From Hydrogenophaga sp. SL48 (GTDB lineage Bacteria > Pseudomonadota > Gammaproteobacteria > Burkholderiales > Burkholderiaceae_C): a stretch of 64,000 nt of DNA. The first letter of the stretch is position 1, and each line of letters starts with the position of its first letter. This document shows, in pieces, positions 1-6,807 of this stretch. The position numbers and the translations under genes are program-made. The stretch covers positions 4,526,001 to 4,590,000 of the forward strand of contig NZ_CP063400.1 in the NCBI RefSeq assembly GCF_021729865.1, in the 5' to 3' direction. Under the pieces are notes generated by a model. That model was not told where the DNA came from, searched no databases, and worked only from the letters and a program-made list of their open reading frames with translations.

Positions 1-71
1 TCGGCGACGTGTTCGCCGACGACGGCGCCCCAGGAGGCTTGGCCTTGGTGTTCAAACGACAGCAGTTTCAT
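1..71 (-). CDS. Fumarylacetoacetate hydrolase family protein, N-terminal fragment
   Basis: Only the first 23 codons lie in the window; the gene runs off the left edge. The visible start reads MKLLSFEHQGQASWGAVV, a typical opening of short FAH-family enzymes in Burkholderiales, which cleave or decarboxylate acylpyruvate-like and oxo-diacid intermediates. The start lies 58 bases after the stop of the upstream CoA-transferase gene on the same strand, so it is probably the next gene of the glutarate/aromatic-acid operon. The substrate cannot be told from this fragment. Family assignment is moderately sure. Confidence 0.7.
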   Translation of the reverse strand, partial: MKLLSFEHQGQASWGAVVGEHVA

Positions 72-129
72 GGGGTGCTTTCAAAAAGTGAGATGAGAGG
101 AAGGGGACGTTGCCCCGTGGACAAAAAGA

Positions 130-1344
130 TCAGGCGTCTGGCACAGAGGATTCCCGCAGGCGCGCCAGTATCGGTTCGGTGTGGGCGCCCAGCGCGGGCG
201 CGGCCCAGCGGTACTGCACCGGCGTGCGCGAAAAGCGCAGCGGGCTGGCCACCGCCGGGGCCGTGCCCGCGAGCGGGTGCGGCAGGTCCACGCGCAGGCC
301 GCGCGCCTGCACCTGCGGGTCGGCAAACACCTGCTCCAGCGTGTTGATCGGACCGCAGGGCACGTTGGCTTTCTCCAGCGCTTCGATCCACTGCGCCGTG
401 CTGCGCTGCACCGTCACCTGGCGCAGCAGCGGCACCAGCTCGCCGCGGTGCGCCACGCGCGCAGCGTTGGTGGCGAAACGCGGATCGGCGGCCCACCCGG
501 CGTGCCCCGCTTCATGGCACAGCGAGGCGAACTGGCTGTCGTTGCCGACGGCCAGGATCATCTCGCCGTCGGCGGTGGGGAAGGACTGGTAGGGCACGAT
601 GCTCGGGTGGGCGTTGCCCAGGCGGCGCGGCGACTGGCCAGTCACCAGGTGGCTGAGCGCCTGGTTGGCCAGGCACGCCACCTGCACGTCCAGCAGGGCC
701 AGGTCGATGTGCTGGCCCAGGCCCGAGCGCTCGCGCCAGGCGACTGCGGCCAGGATGCCGGCCACCGCGTGCAGGCCGGTGAGCACGTCGGTCAGCGCCA
801 CACCCACCTTCATCGGGCCGGCGCCGTCTTCACCGTCGGGCACACCGGTCAGGCTCATCAGCCCGCCCATGCCCTGCACCATGAAGTCGTAGCCGGGGCG
901 CTGCGCGTAGGGGCCGGTCTGGCCGAAGCCGGTGATCGAGCAGTAGATCAGGCGCGGGTTGAGCGCGCTCAGGGTGGCGTGGTCCAGCCCGTAGCGCGCC
1001 AGGCCGCCGACCTTGAAGTTCTCGATCAGCACGTCGGCGCGCAGCGCCAGCTCGCGGATCTGGCGCTGGCCCTCGGGTGTGGCCATGTCGAGCGCGACCG
1101 ACTGCTTGTTGCGGTTGGTGCACAGGAAGTAGGCCGATTCGAGGTCGTTGCCCTGCGGGTCCTTCAGGTAGGGCGGGCCCCAGCCGCGCGTGTCGTCGCC
1201 GCGCTCCGGGTGCTCGATCTTGATCACCTCGGCGCCCATGTCGGCCAGCATCTGGCTGGCCCAGGGGCCGGCGAGCACGCGCGAGAGGTCGAGCACCTTC
1301 AGGTGCGAGAGCGCGCCGTCGGTGGTGGTGGATGCTTGGGTCAT
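130..1344 (-). CDS. CaiB/BaiF family CoA-transferase, probably glutarate-specific
   Basis: A 404-residue class III CoA-transferase, full length for the family. The N-terminal part carries the usual [17 protein letters not shown] opening, and Asp153 in the GYDFMVQ motif corresponds to the aspartate that forms the acyl-aspartyl intermediate. The ATG overlaps the stop of gcdH as ATGA, so the two are translationally coupled. Linkage to glutaryl-CoA dehydrogenase suggests it activates glutarate using succinyl-CoA, like the SUGCT family; this role is inferred from context. A longer upstream reading frame exists, but it only covers antisense-like sequence of gcdH and was not used. Confidence 0.9.
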   Translation of the reverse strand: MTQASTTTDGALSHLKVLDLSRVLAGPWASQMLADMGAEVIKIEHPERGDDTRGWGPPYLKDPQGNDLESAYFLCTNRNKQSVALDMATPEGQRQIRELALRADVLIENFKVGGLARYGLDHATLSALNPRLIYCSITGFGQTGPYAQRPGYDFMVQGMGGLMSLTGVPDGEDGAGPMKVGVALTDVLTGLHAVAGILAAVAWRERSGLGQHIDLALLDVQVACLANQALSHLVTGQSPRRLGNAHPSIVPYQSFPTADGEMILAVGNDSQFASLCHEAGHAGWAADPRFATNAARVAHRGELVPLLRQVTVQRSTAQWIEALEKANVPCGPINTLEQVFADPQVQARGLRVDLPHPLAGTAPAVASPLRFSRTPVQYRWAAPALGAHTEPILARLRESSVPDA

Positions 1345-2537
1345 GATGCAAACGCCTGCAGGCCGGTCTGTGCGCGACCGAGGATCAGCGCGTGGATGTC
1401 GTGCGTGCCTTCGTAGGTGTTGACCACCTCCAGGTTCACCAGGTGGCGGGCCACGCCGTATTCGTCGCTGATGCCGTTGCCGCCGAGCATGTCGCGCGCG
1501 ACGCGGGCGATGTCCAGCGCCTTGCCGCAGCTGTTGCGCTTGAGCATGCTGGTGAGCTCCACCGAGGCGGTGCCCGCGTCCTTCATGCGGCCAAAGCGTA
1601 GGCAACCCTGCAGCCCCAGCGCGATCTCGGTCTGCATGTCGGCGAGCTTCTTCTGCACCAGCTGGTTGGCTGCGAGCGGGCGGCCGAACTGCTGGCGGTC
1701 GAGCACGTAGCGGCGCGCGCGGTGCCAGCAGTCTTCGGCCGCGCCGAACGCGCCCCAGGCGATGCCGTAGCGCGCGCTGTCCAGGCAGGTGAACGGGCCC
1801 TTCAGGCCGCGCACGCCGGGCAGCAGGTTCTCGTCCGGCACGAACACCGCGTCCATCACGATCTGGCCGGTGACCGAGGCCCGCATGCCGACCTTGCCCT
1901 CGATCACGGGTGCGCTCAGGCCCTTCCAGCCCTTTTCCAGGATGAAGCCGCGGATCTGGTTCCGCCCGCTGTCCTCGTCGGCCAGTTGGGCCCAGACCAC
2001 GAACACATCGGCGATGGGGCTGTTGGTGATCCACATCTTGGCGCCGCTCAGGCTGAAGCCGCCGGGCACGCGGGTGGCGCGGGTGGACAGGCTCGCCGGG
2101 TCGGAGCCGCTGTCGGGTTCGGTGAGGCCGAAGCAGCCAATCCACTCGCCCGAGGCGAGGCGCGGCAGGTATCGCTGGCGCTGTTCATCGCTGCCAAACG
2201 CGTGGATGGGCAGCATCACCAGGCTGGACTGCACGCTGAGCATGGTGCGGTAGCCCGAGTCCACGCGCTCGATCTCGCGGGCGATCAGCCCGTAGCACAC
2301 GTGGTTCAGGCCCGCGCCGCCGTGGGTGGTCGGCAGCGTGGCCCCGAGCAGGCCGAGGGCGCCCATTTCGCGGAACAGGGCGGGGTCGGTGCGGCCTTCG
2401 CGAAAGGCCATCAGCACGCGCGGCGCGAGCTCGGATTGCGCATACGCCGCGGCGGCGTCGCGCACCGCGCGCTCGTCGGCGTCGAGCTGTTGTTCAAGCA
2501 GGAACGGATCGTCCCAGAGGAAGGGCGTGGTGGGCAT
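1341..2537 (-). CDS. gcdH: Glutaryl-CoA dehydrogenase
   Basis: A 398-residue acyl-CoA dehydrogenase that oxidises and decarboxylates glutaryl-CoA to crotonyl-CoA in lysine, tryptophan and aromatic-acid breakdown. The opening [20 protein letters not shown] is characteristic of this subfamily. The FAD-binding segment [13 protein letters not shown] is present, and the catalytic base is the Glu of [16 protein letters not shown] near residue 376. The chosen ATG gives the normal family length; the open frame continues upstream without similarity. It begins 22 bases after the esterase stop and overlaps the next gene by four bases, so all are one transcription unit. The assignment to glutaryl-CoA rather than another acyl-CoA is strong. 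Confidence 0.95.
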   Translation of the reverse strand: MPTTPFLWDDPFLLEQQLDADERAVRDAAAAYAQSELAPRVLMAFREGRTDPALFREMGALGLLGATLPTTHGGAGLNHVCYGLIAREIERVDSGYRTMLSVQSSLVMLPIHAFGSDEQRQRYLPRLASGEWIGCFGLTEPDSGSDPASLSTRATRVPGGFSLSGAKMWITNSPIADVFVVWAQLADEDSGRNQIRGFILEKGWKGLSAPVIEGKVGMRASVTGQIVMDAVFVPDENLLPGVRGLKGPFTCLDSARYGIAWGAFGAAEDCWHRARRYVLDRQQFGRPLAANQLVQKKLADMQTEIALGLQGCLRFGRMKDAGTASVELTSMLKRNSCGKALDIARVARDMLGGNGISDEYGVARHLVNLEVVNTYEGTHDIHALILGRAQTGLQAFAS

Positions 2538-2559
2538 GGATGAGGACTTGAAAGATGGA

Positions 2560-4290
2560 TCAGCGCTGGCAGGCGAAGCTGGCGGCGGACTCGGTGTCGC
2601 CGGTGGTGTAGCGCGCCAGCAGCGGCCAGGGGCACAGCGGGCGGGTGCGGCTGGGTGACCAGCCGGCCGGGACGTCGGGGTTGGCGCCGCCGGGGTTGCC
2701 CGCGCCGCGTGCGCCGGCCACGATGCGTTCGGGCGCACGGCCGTGCTCCACCCAGTCGACCAGCGCGTCCAGGCCGTCGTACTGCTCGGTGGCCGGACCG
2801 CCGCGCGAATGGCCCTGGCCCGGCACCAGGAACAGGCGGGCGAACTCCGCGGCGCGGCCCTGCTGGTGCGCGTCCAGCGCGCGGTACCAGGCCTGGGTGT
2901 GGTCGCTGGAGAAGATCGGGTCGGCCGTGCCATGGAACACCAGCACCTTGCCGCCGCGCTGGCGCAGGCGGTCGAACTCGTGCGCTTCCAGCGTGCCCAT
3001 GAAGTCCAGGGCCTTGTCGGTGTAGACGCCGCTGGTGGCGAAGACCTTGCTGCCGTCGCGGTCGATGTCGAAGGCCAGCGCGAAGGCGGCGCTCTTGCGG
3101 GTGTCGGTGGCCATGGTCAGGTCGGCCACCGGCGGTGAGGAAAAGATGAAGCCCACCGACACCGGATTGCGCGCCGTGCGTACCGAGCTGCGGAACTTCC
3201 ACTCGGCCCAGCCGGGGTGCCGGATGCCCGGGTCGAAGGGGAAGCCGCTGTAGACCACCTCGCCCGCGCCATTGCGTGCCGGCGCATGCACCGCGGCCAG
3301 CACGGTCTTCTGCGCCGCGCTCAGGCAGCTGCCGTCGCGCGCGCCGCTGCAGGTGGGCAGGTCGCGCGCCGGATCGAACGCGGTGCGGCAGGCTTCCACA
3401 TCGTTCACCAGCCCGTCACGCAAACCGTCGAGCGCATCGCAGCGCGCCAGCACGGCGCGCGCCACCAGCTCGCGCTCCACCGGGGGCAGGGCCGATTCGT
3501 AATCGGGCTGGCCGTTGACCTCGCGGGTGGTCACCACCGTGTCCCAGCGCCTGACGTTGGAGAGGTTGGCCACCGAAGCGCGCGGCAGGTGGATGCCGGG
3601 CGACTGGGCGAGCACGCCGTCGAACTGCTCGGCATAGCGGGTGGCCGCCACCAGCGCCTGCCGGCCACCGTTGGAGGTGCCGCCGATGTAGGAGCGGTCG
3701 GGTGCCTTGCCGTAGGCGCGCTGGATCAGGGCCTTGGCCATGGGCGTGAGCGTGCCGATGGCGTTGTAACCATAGTCCCGGCGTGCCTGCGGGTCCAGGC
3801 CGAACAGCGGGTTCTGCGCGCTGCTGTGGCCGGCGTCGGAGCTGATCACGGCAAAGCCCTTCTGCAAGGCGTTGCGCAGCAGGCCGCCGCTGCCCAGCGA
3901 GTTGCCGCCGTCGGCGGTGACGACGTTGCCGTCGGTGCCGCCGTTGCCTTGGTAGAGGAAGCGCCCGTTCCAGTCCCGGGGCAGGCGCATCTCGAAGCCG
4001 ATGGCGTAGGCCTGGCCATCGACAGGGCTGACACGCTCGTTCATCTTGCCGATCACGCGGCAGTGTTCGCCCACCGGCTGACCGGCGTTGCTCAGGCGGC
4101 CGGCCGGCTCCAGCGTGGTGGCGGTGAGGCGGGTGCTGGCGAAGCCGAACGCGCCGGCCAGTTCGCTGCACTGTTGCAGCGGCGCGGGCGTGGCTGCGCC
4201 CAGCCGCGGCGGCTGGGCGGTGGTGGCGCAACCCGAGACCAGGGTCAGGGTGGCGAGCGCGGTGCTCAACAAGGCAAACGGTGTGTGCAT
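2560..4290 (-). CDS. Tannase/feruloyl esterase family lipoprotein
   Basis: A 576-residue secreted esterase. Residues 1-20 form a lipoprotein signal ending in LVSGC, so it is probably membrane-anchored on the outer side. The nucleophile Ser sits in GGTSNGG, the acid in FHGTADP and the His in PGQGHSRGG, the tannase-family triad. Cysteines around CSGARDGSC fit the disulfide that brings Asp and His together in these enzymes. It is the first gene of the operon leading into gcdH, suggesting release of an aromatic or ester-bound acid that feeds the acyl-CoA steps. The true ester substrate is unknown; PHB-type or aromatic ester hydrolysis are alternatives. Confidence 0.85.
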   Translation of the reverse strand: MHTPFALLSTALATLTLVSGCATTAQPPRLGAATPAPLQQCSELAGAFGFASTRLTATTLEPAGRLSNAGQPVGEHCRVIGKMNERVSPVDGQAYAIGFEMRLPRDWNGRFLYQGNGGTDGNVVTADGGNSLGSGGLLRNALQKGFAVISSDAGHSSAQNPLFGLDPQARRDYGYNAIGTLTPMAKALIQRAYGKAPDRSYIGGTSNGGRQALVAATRYAEQFDGVLAQSPGIHLPRASVANLSNVRRWDTVVTTREVNGQPDYESALPPVERELVARAVLARCDALDGLRDGLVNDVEACRTAFDPARDLPTCSGARDGSCLSAAQKTVLAAVHAPARNGAGEVVYSGFPFDPGIRHPGWAEWKFRSSVRTARNPVSVGFIFSSPPVADLTMATDTRKSAAFALAFDIDRDGSKVFATSGVYTDKALDFMGTLEAHEFDRLRQRGGKVLVFHGTADPIFSSDHTQAWYRALDAHQQGRAAEFARLFLVPGQGHSRGGPATEQYDGLDALVDWVEHGRAPERIVAGARGAGNPGGANPDVPAGWSPSRTRPLCPWPLLARYTTGDTESAASFACQR

Positions 4291-4341
4291 GGGTGATGTC
4301 TCCGTCGGGTGCAGGGGTCTGCACGGGTGTCGATTTTTTGA

Positions 4342-4361
4342 AGTGCGATAAACGAACTTCG
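4342..4361. promoter_or_regulatory. Candidate LysR operator, copy 1
   Basis: This 20-base site, AGTGC-N8-GA-ACTTCG, matches copy 2 at 4427-4446 at 16 of 20 positions. Extended by two bases to the left it contains the inverted repeat GAAGT-N11-ACTTC (4340-4360). It lies 52 bases upstream of the esterase start, in the divergent promoter shared with the LysR gene. LysR regulators commonly bind paired sites like this; the binding protein is inferred from position. Confidence 0.5.
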
Positions 4362-4426
4362 TGATTGACTTTTCCGAAATGTACGGGCCAGAATCAGGCG
4401 CATCAAACGATTTGTTTGCAATCATT

Positions 4427-4446
4427 AGTGCATAAAACGCACTTCG
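4427..4446. promoter_or_regulatory. Candidate LysR operator, copy 2
   Basis: Second copy of the 20-base site, with the inverted repeat AGTGC-N7-GCACT at 4427-4443. It ends only 11 bases before the lysR ATG, a place where binding would block the regulator's own expression, while copy 1 sits closer to the regulated operon. The two copies are 85 bases apart, about eight helical turns. Confidence 0.5.
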
Positions 4447-4456
4447 AAGGCCAGTC

Positions 4457-5416
4457 ATGACCTCCCGACGCAAGATTCCCAGCACCGCCGCCCTGAGTGC
4501 TTTCGAGGCCGCAGCGCGGCACGCGAGCTTCACCGAGGCGGCCGAAGAGCTGTCGCTGACCCAGAGCGCGATCTGCCGCCAGATCGCGGGGCTGGAGCAG
4601 TTTCTGGGCGTGAGCCTGTTCCGCCGCTCGCGGCGTGGCGTGCTGCTCACCGAAGCCGGCGTGACCTACCACCGCCAGGTGTCGCGCCACCTCGAACAGA
4701 TCGAACTCGACACGCTGAACCTCATGACGCGCGGCGGGCGTGGCGGCCGGCTCGAACTGGCCGTCGTGCCCACCTTCGGCACGCGCTGGCTGCTGCCGCG
4801 ACTGGCCGGCTTCGCCCAGCTGCACCCCGACATCACGCTCAACCTCTCCAGCCGCACGCGGCCCTTCCTGTTCGACGACACCACGATGGACGCCGCGATC
4901 TACGCCGGTGACGGGCACTGGCCCGGCGCCGTGACCACCCACCTGATGGCGGAGACCCTGGTGCCGGTGTGCAGCCCCGCACTGATCGCGCCGCGCAAGA
5001 AGCTCACGCCGCAGCAGCTGGCCGAGCTGCCGCTGCTGCAGCAGAGCACCCGGCCCTACGCCTGGCGCCAGTGGTTCGAGTCCATCGGCTTCGTGCCGGG
5101 CAACGAACTGGCCGGGCCGCGCTACGAGCTGTTCTTCATGTCGTTGGAGGCCGCCGCGGTGGGGCTGGGCGTGGCCCTGGTGCCCGAGTACGACATCGGC
5201 GACGACCTGACCTCCGGGCGCCTGGTGATCCCGGTGCAGCACTTCTGCCCCAGCGACCGCGCGTACTACCTCTCGATTCCCGAGCGCAAGGCCGACAACC
5301 CGGTGCTGGAGGTGTTCAAGGCCTGGCTGATCGAAGAGATGGCCACCTACAACGCCACAGCCGAGCAGGAGCGCCTGCTGCGCGCCAAGCCGCGGCCCCG
5401 CACCCGCGCCGCCTGA
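4457..5416 (+). CDS. LysR family transcriptional regulator (GcvA-like)
   Basis: A 319-residue regulator with the N-terminal winged helix (LSAFEAAARHASFTEAAEEL, then LTQSAICRQIAGLEQFLG) and a periplasmic-binding-like effector domain from about residue 95. The pattern of the first 60 residues resembles the GcvA subgroup. It is divergent from the esterase-gcdH-CoA-transferase operon with 166 bases between starts, the usual arrangement for a LysR protein and its target. A GAAGG ribosome-binding sequence precedes the ATG. The ligand is probably an intermediate of the divergent pathway; this is inference. Confidence 0.92.
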   Translation: MTSRRKIPSTAALSAFEAAARHASFTEAAEELSLTQSAICRQIAGLEQFLGVSLFRRSRRGVLLTEAGVTYHRQVSRHLEQIELDTLNLMTRGGRGGRLELAVVPTFGTRWLLPRLAGFAQLHPDITLNLSSRTRPFLFDDTTMDAAIYAGDGHWPGAVTTHLMAETLVPVCSPALIAPRKKLTPQQLAELPLLQQSTRPYAWRQWFESIGFVPGNELAGPRYELFFMSLEAAAVGLGVALVPEYDIGDDLTSGRLVIPVQHFCPSDRAYYLSIPERKADNPVLEVFKAWLIEEMATYNATAEQERLLRAKPRPRTRAA

Positions 5417-5473
5417 TCCCGGCTCTGTTTTTCTTCCACCCTTTTCTTCAACCCCTTACAAGGTCATCCCGCC

Positions 5474-6052
5474 ATGTCACTGATCCAGGTTCGCAAACGC
5501 CAGCTGCTGGTCGAAACCATCTTTCACGAGGGCGGCCCGCCGGCCGCCGTGCCGCTGCGCATGGCCGCCGCGCTGGCCGTGGTGCGCAACCCGTATGCGG
5601 GCCGTTATGAGCCCGACCTGCTGCCGTTCATGGCCGAGCTGCGCACGCTCGGCCGCGAGCTGGCCGAAGAGCTGGTGCAGGTGCTCGGGCGCGACCGTGT
5701 CCAGGCCTACGGCAAGGCGGCCATCGTGGGCGTGAACGGCGAGCTGGAACACGGCGCCGTGTGGCACGAAGCCGGCGGCTGGGCCATGCGCGCGGCGCTG
5801 GGCGAACCCAAGGCCATCGTGCCGGCCGCCAAGGCCGTGGCCAGCGCCGGTTACCGGCTGATGGTGCCGCTGCACCACACCCAGGCAGCCTACGTGCGCA
5901 GCCACTTCAACGCCATGGAGGTGGGCGTGCAGGACGGGCCGCGGCCCGACGAAATCGTGTTCGGCCTGGTGATGGCGAACGGCGGGCGCGTGCATTCGCG
6001 CCTGGGCGGCCTCACGGTGGACCAGATCCGGGTGAACGACGGTCAGCGCTGA
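5474..6052 (+). CDS. AA_synth (DUF1185) family protein
   Basis: A 192-residue protein of the amino acid synthesis (AA_synth, DUF1185) family, a set of conserved proteins with no proven reaction. The sequence is compact, without signal or membrane segment. Conserved stretches include ALAVVRNPYAGRY, KAAIVGVNGELEHGA and EIVFGLVMANGGRVHSR. It starts 57 bases after the LysR gene on the same strand and is followed by a clear hairpin terminator at 6062-6083, so it probably shares a transcript with the regulator. Relatives often sit beside genes for aromatic and amino-acid catabolism, in keeping with the neighbourhood. Function remains unknown. Confidence 0.85.
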   Translation: MSLIQVRKRQLLVETIFHEGGPPAAVPLRMAAALAVVRNPYAGRYEPDLLPFMAELRTLGRELAEELVQVLGRDRVQAYGKAAIVGVNGELEHGAVWHEAGGWAMRAALGEPKAIVPAAKAVASAGYRLMVPLHHTQAAYVRSHFNAMEVGVQDGPRPDEIVFGLVMANGGRVHSRLGGLTVDQIRVNDGQR

Positions 6053-6061
6053 GCGCGAACG

Positions 6062-6083
6062 ACCGCCCGGAGGGCGGTTTTTT
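6062..6083 (+). terminator. Intrinsic terminator after the AA_synth gene
   Basis: The stem ACCGCCC-GGA-GGGCGGT is followed by six T residues, 9 bases after the stop codon. It ends rightward transcription just before the duplicated DnaA-box region. Confidence 0.85.
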
Positions 6084-6290
6084 GCACAAAGCTGTGTATA
6101 ACTTTTTAAGAAGCAGGTAGTTATCCACATCACCTGGACAAGTTCGCCAGTTGTCCCCGTTGGCGCGCGCCAGCAACAGGGCCCTCTGCACACGGTTTCT
6201 GGCGACGCAAGTGCTTGATTCGTCAAAAGAAAAGCCGCTTGTCCACAAAAAATGACGCCCTCTACTACTACGACTACTTTTAAATAAGAC
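6083..6290 (+). repeat. Origin-like unit A
   Basis: First copy of the 319-base-offset repeat. It begins TGCACAAAGCTGTGTATAA. It aligns without gaps to unit B through the shared word GCAAGTGCTTGA (6207-6218) and the CTA-triplet tract, then loses gap-free alignment in the AT-rich flank. Between the boxes the two copies have diverged, while box sequence and spacing stayed fixed. Confidence 0.8.
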
Positions 6291-6401
6291 AGTAAGAGCT
6301 GGTAGCAGAACAACCCGAAAACCGAACCCCCTGCGCCGGCCTGAACACTGTTTTTTGAAAAACGGCCGTCGGACCGGTTCCGGAGTCCCATCGATGGGTT
6401 C

Positions 6402-6609
6402 TGCACAAGGCTGTGTATAAATTTCCAATAACCCGGTGGTTATCCACAGACTGTGGTCAAAGTCGGGATTTGTCCCCGTTTCAAGACACGGGCAACAGCC
6501 CCCGCTCAACAGCCTTTTTTGCGGTGCAAGTGCTTGAAAAATATCAAGAAAACCCGCTTGTCCACACAAAACCGCGCCCTCTACTACTACGACTATTTTT
6601 ATTAAAGCT
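6402..6609 (+). repeat. Origin-like unit B
   Basis: Second copy, beginning TGCACAAGGCTGTGTATAA. Box spacing equals unit A: 28 bases between the first two boxes, 118 to the TTGTCCACA box, 23 to the CTA tract. The AT-rich flank after the triplets (TTTTTATTAAAG) precedes a strong hairpin at 6634-6666. The 90-base linker between the units contains the 12-base palindrome CCCATCGATGGG (6387-6398). Confidence 0.8.
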
Positions 6610-6633
6610 ATAGAGAGATAGCAGAGGGAAAAA

Positions 6634-6666
6634 AAAACGCCCACCAGGCGGGCCTGGGGGCGTTTT
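6634..6666. terminator. Bidirectional intrinsic terminator bordering the origin-like region
   Basis: A long, nearly perfect hairpin: outer arms AAAACGCCC and GGGCGTTTT, inner arms CCAGGC and GCCTGG around a GG loop. An A-run on the left and T-run on the right make it active in both directions. It would stop leftward transcription from the acetyltransferase gene before it enters the DnaA-box region. Confidence 0.8.
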
Positions 6667-6716
6667 GAACAGCGTCCAGTTTCCCTGAACATCCTTGCGT
6701 ACGAAGCAACCCCCCA

Positions 6717-6803
6717 GGGCACCGCCGGGCCGCCCTTCGACAGGCTCAGGACGGACGGCCAGTGCCGCCCCCCTGGGGGGGTCGCGCGCAGCGCGGCAGG
6801 GGG
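6717..6803 (-). repeat. Stop-anchored stem-loop repeat, copy R1 (composite)
   Basis: Starts 3 bases after the stop of the acetyltransferase gene, reading on the minus strand. Basal arms GGCAC (6718-6722) and GTGCC (6762-6766) pair. Unlike the other copies, its apical part is replaced by a different sequence, CCTTCGACAGGCTCAGGAC (6734-6752), which resembles a short repeat dispersed in many Burkholderiales genomes. This makes it a repeat within a repeat. Confidence 0.75.
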
Positions 6804-6807
6804 GCCT

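Larger units (their letters stand above)
6083..6630. other. Candidate DnaA-dependent replication origin with two tandem units
   Basis: This gene-free block holds two copies of the same array of DnaA-type elements. Unit A carries TGTGTATAA (6093-6101; TTATACACA on the other strand), TTATCCACA (6121-6129), TTGTCCCCG (6151-6159), TTGTCCACA (6239-6247) and a CTA-repeat tract (6262-6277). Unit B carries the same words at 6412, 6440, 6470, 6558 and 6581. Every element is displaced by exactly 319 bases. In each unit the TTGTCCACA box is followed by a short GC-rich spacer, a run of CTA triplets (GAT in the complementary 3-to-5 reading) and an AT-rich stretch. This matches the known basal unwinding element: DnaA box, GC cluster, DnaA-trios. 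The flanking genes converge on the block and no dnaA gene is in the window. Origin function is inferred; a DnaA-titrating locus is the alternative. Confidence 0.7.

Noticed and set aside
1345..2145. Upstream extension of the CoA-transferase frame through gcdH
   Set aside because: Out-of-frame Arg/Pro-rich translation of gcdH; the ATGA overlap gives a normal family start.
6387..6398. CCCATCGATGGG palindrome between the origin-like units
   Set aside because: A single 12-base palindrome without a second copy; kept only as a note in the origin entry.
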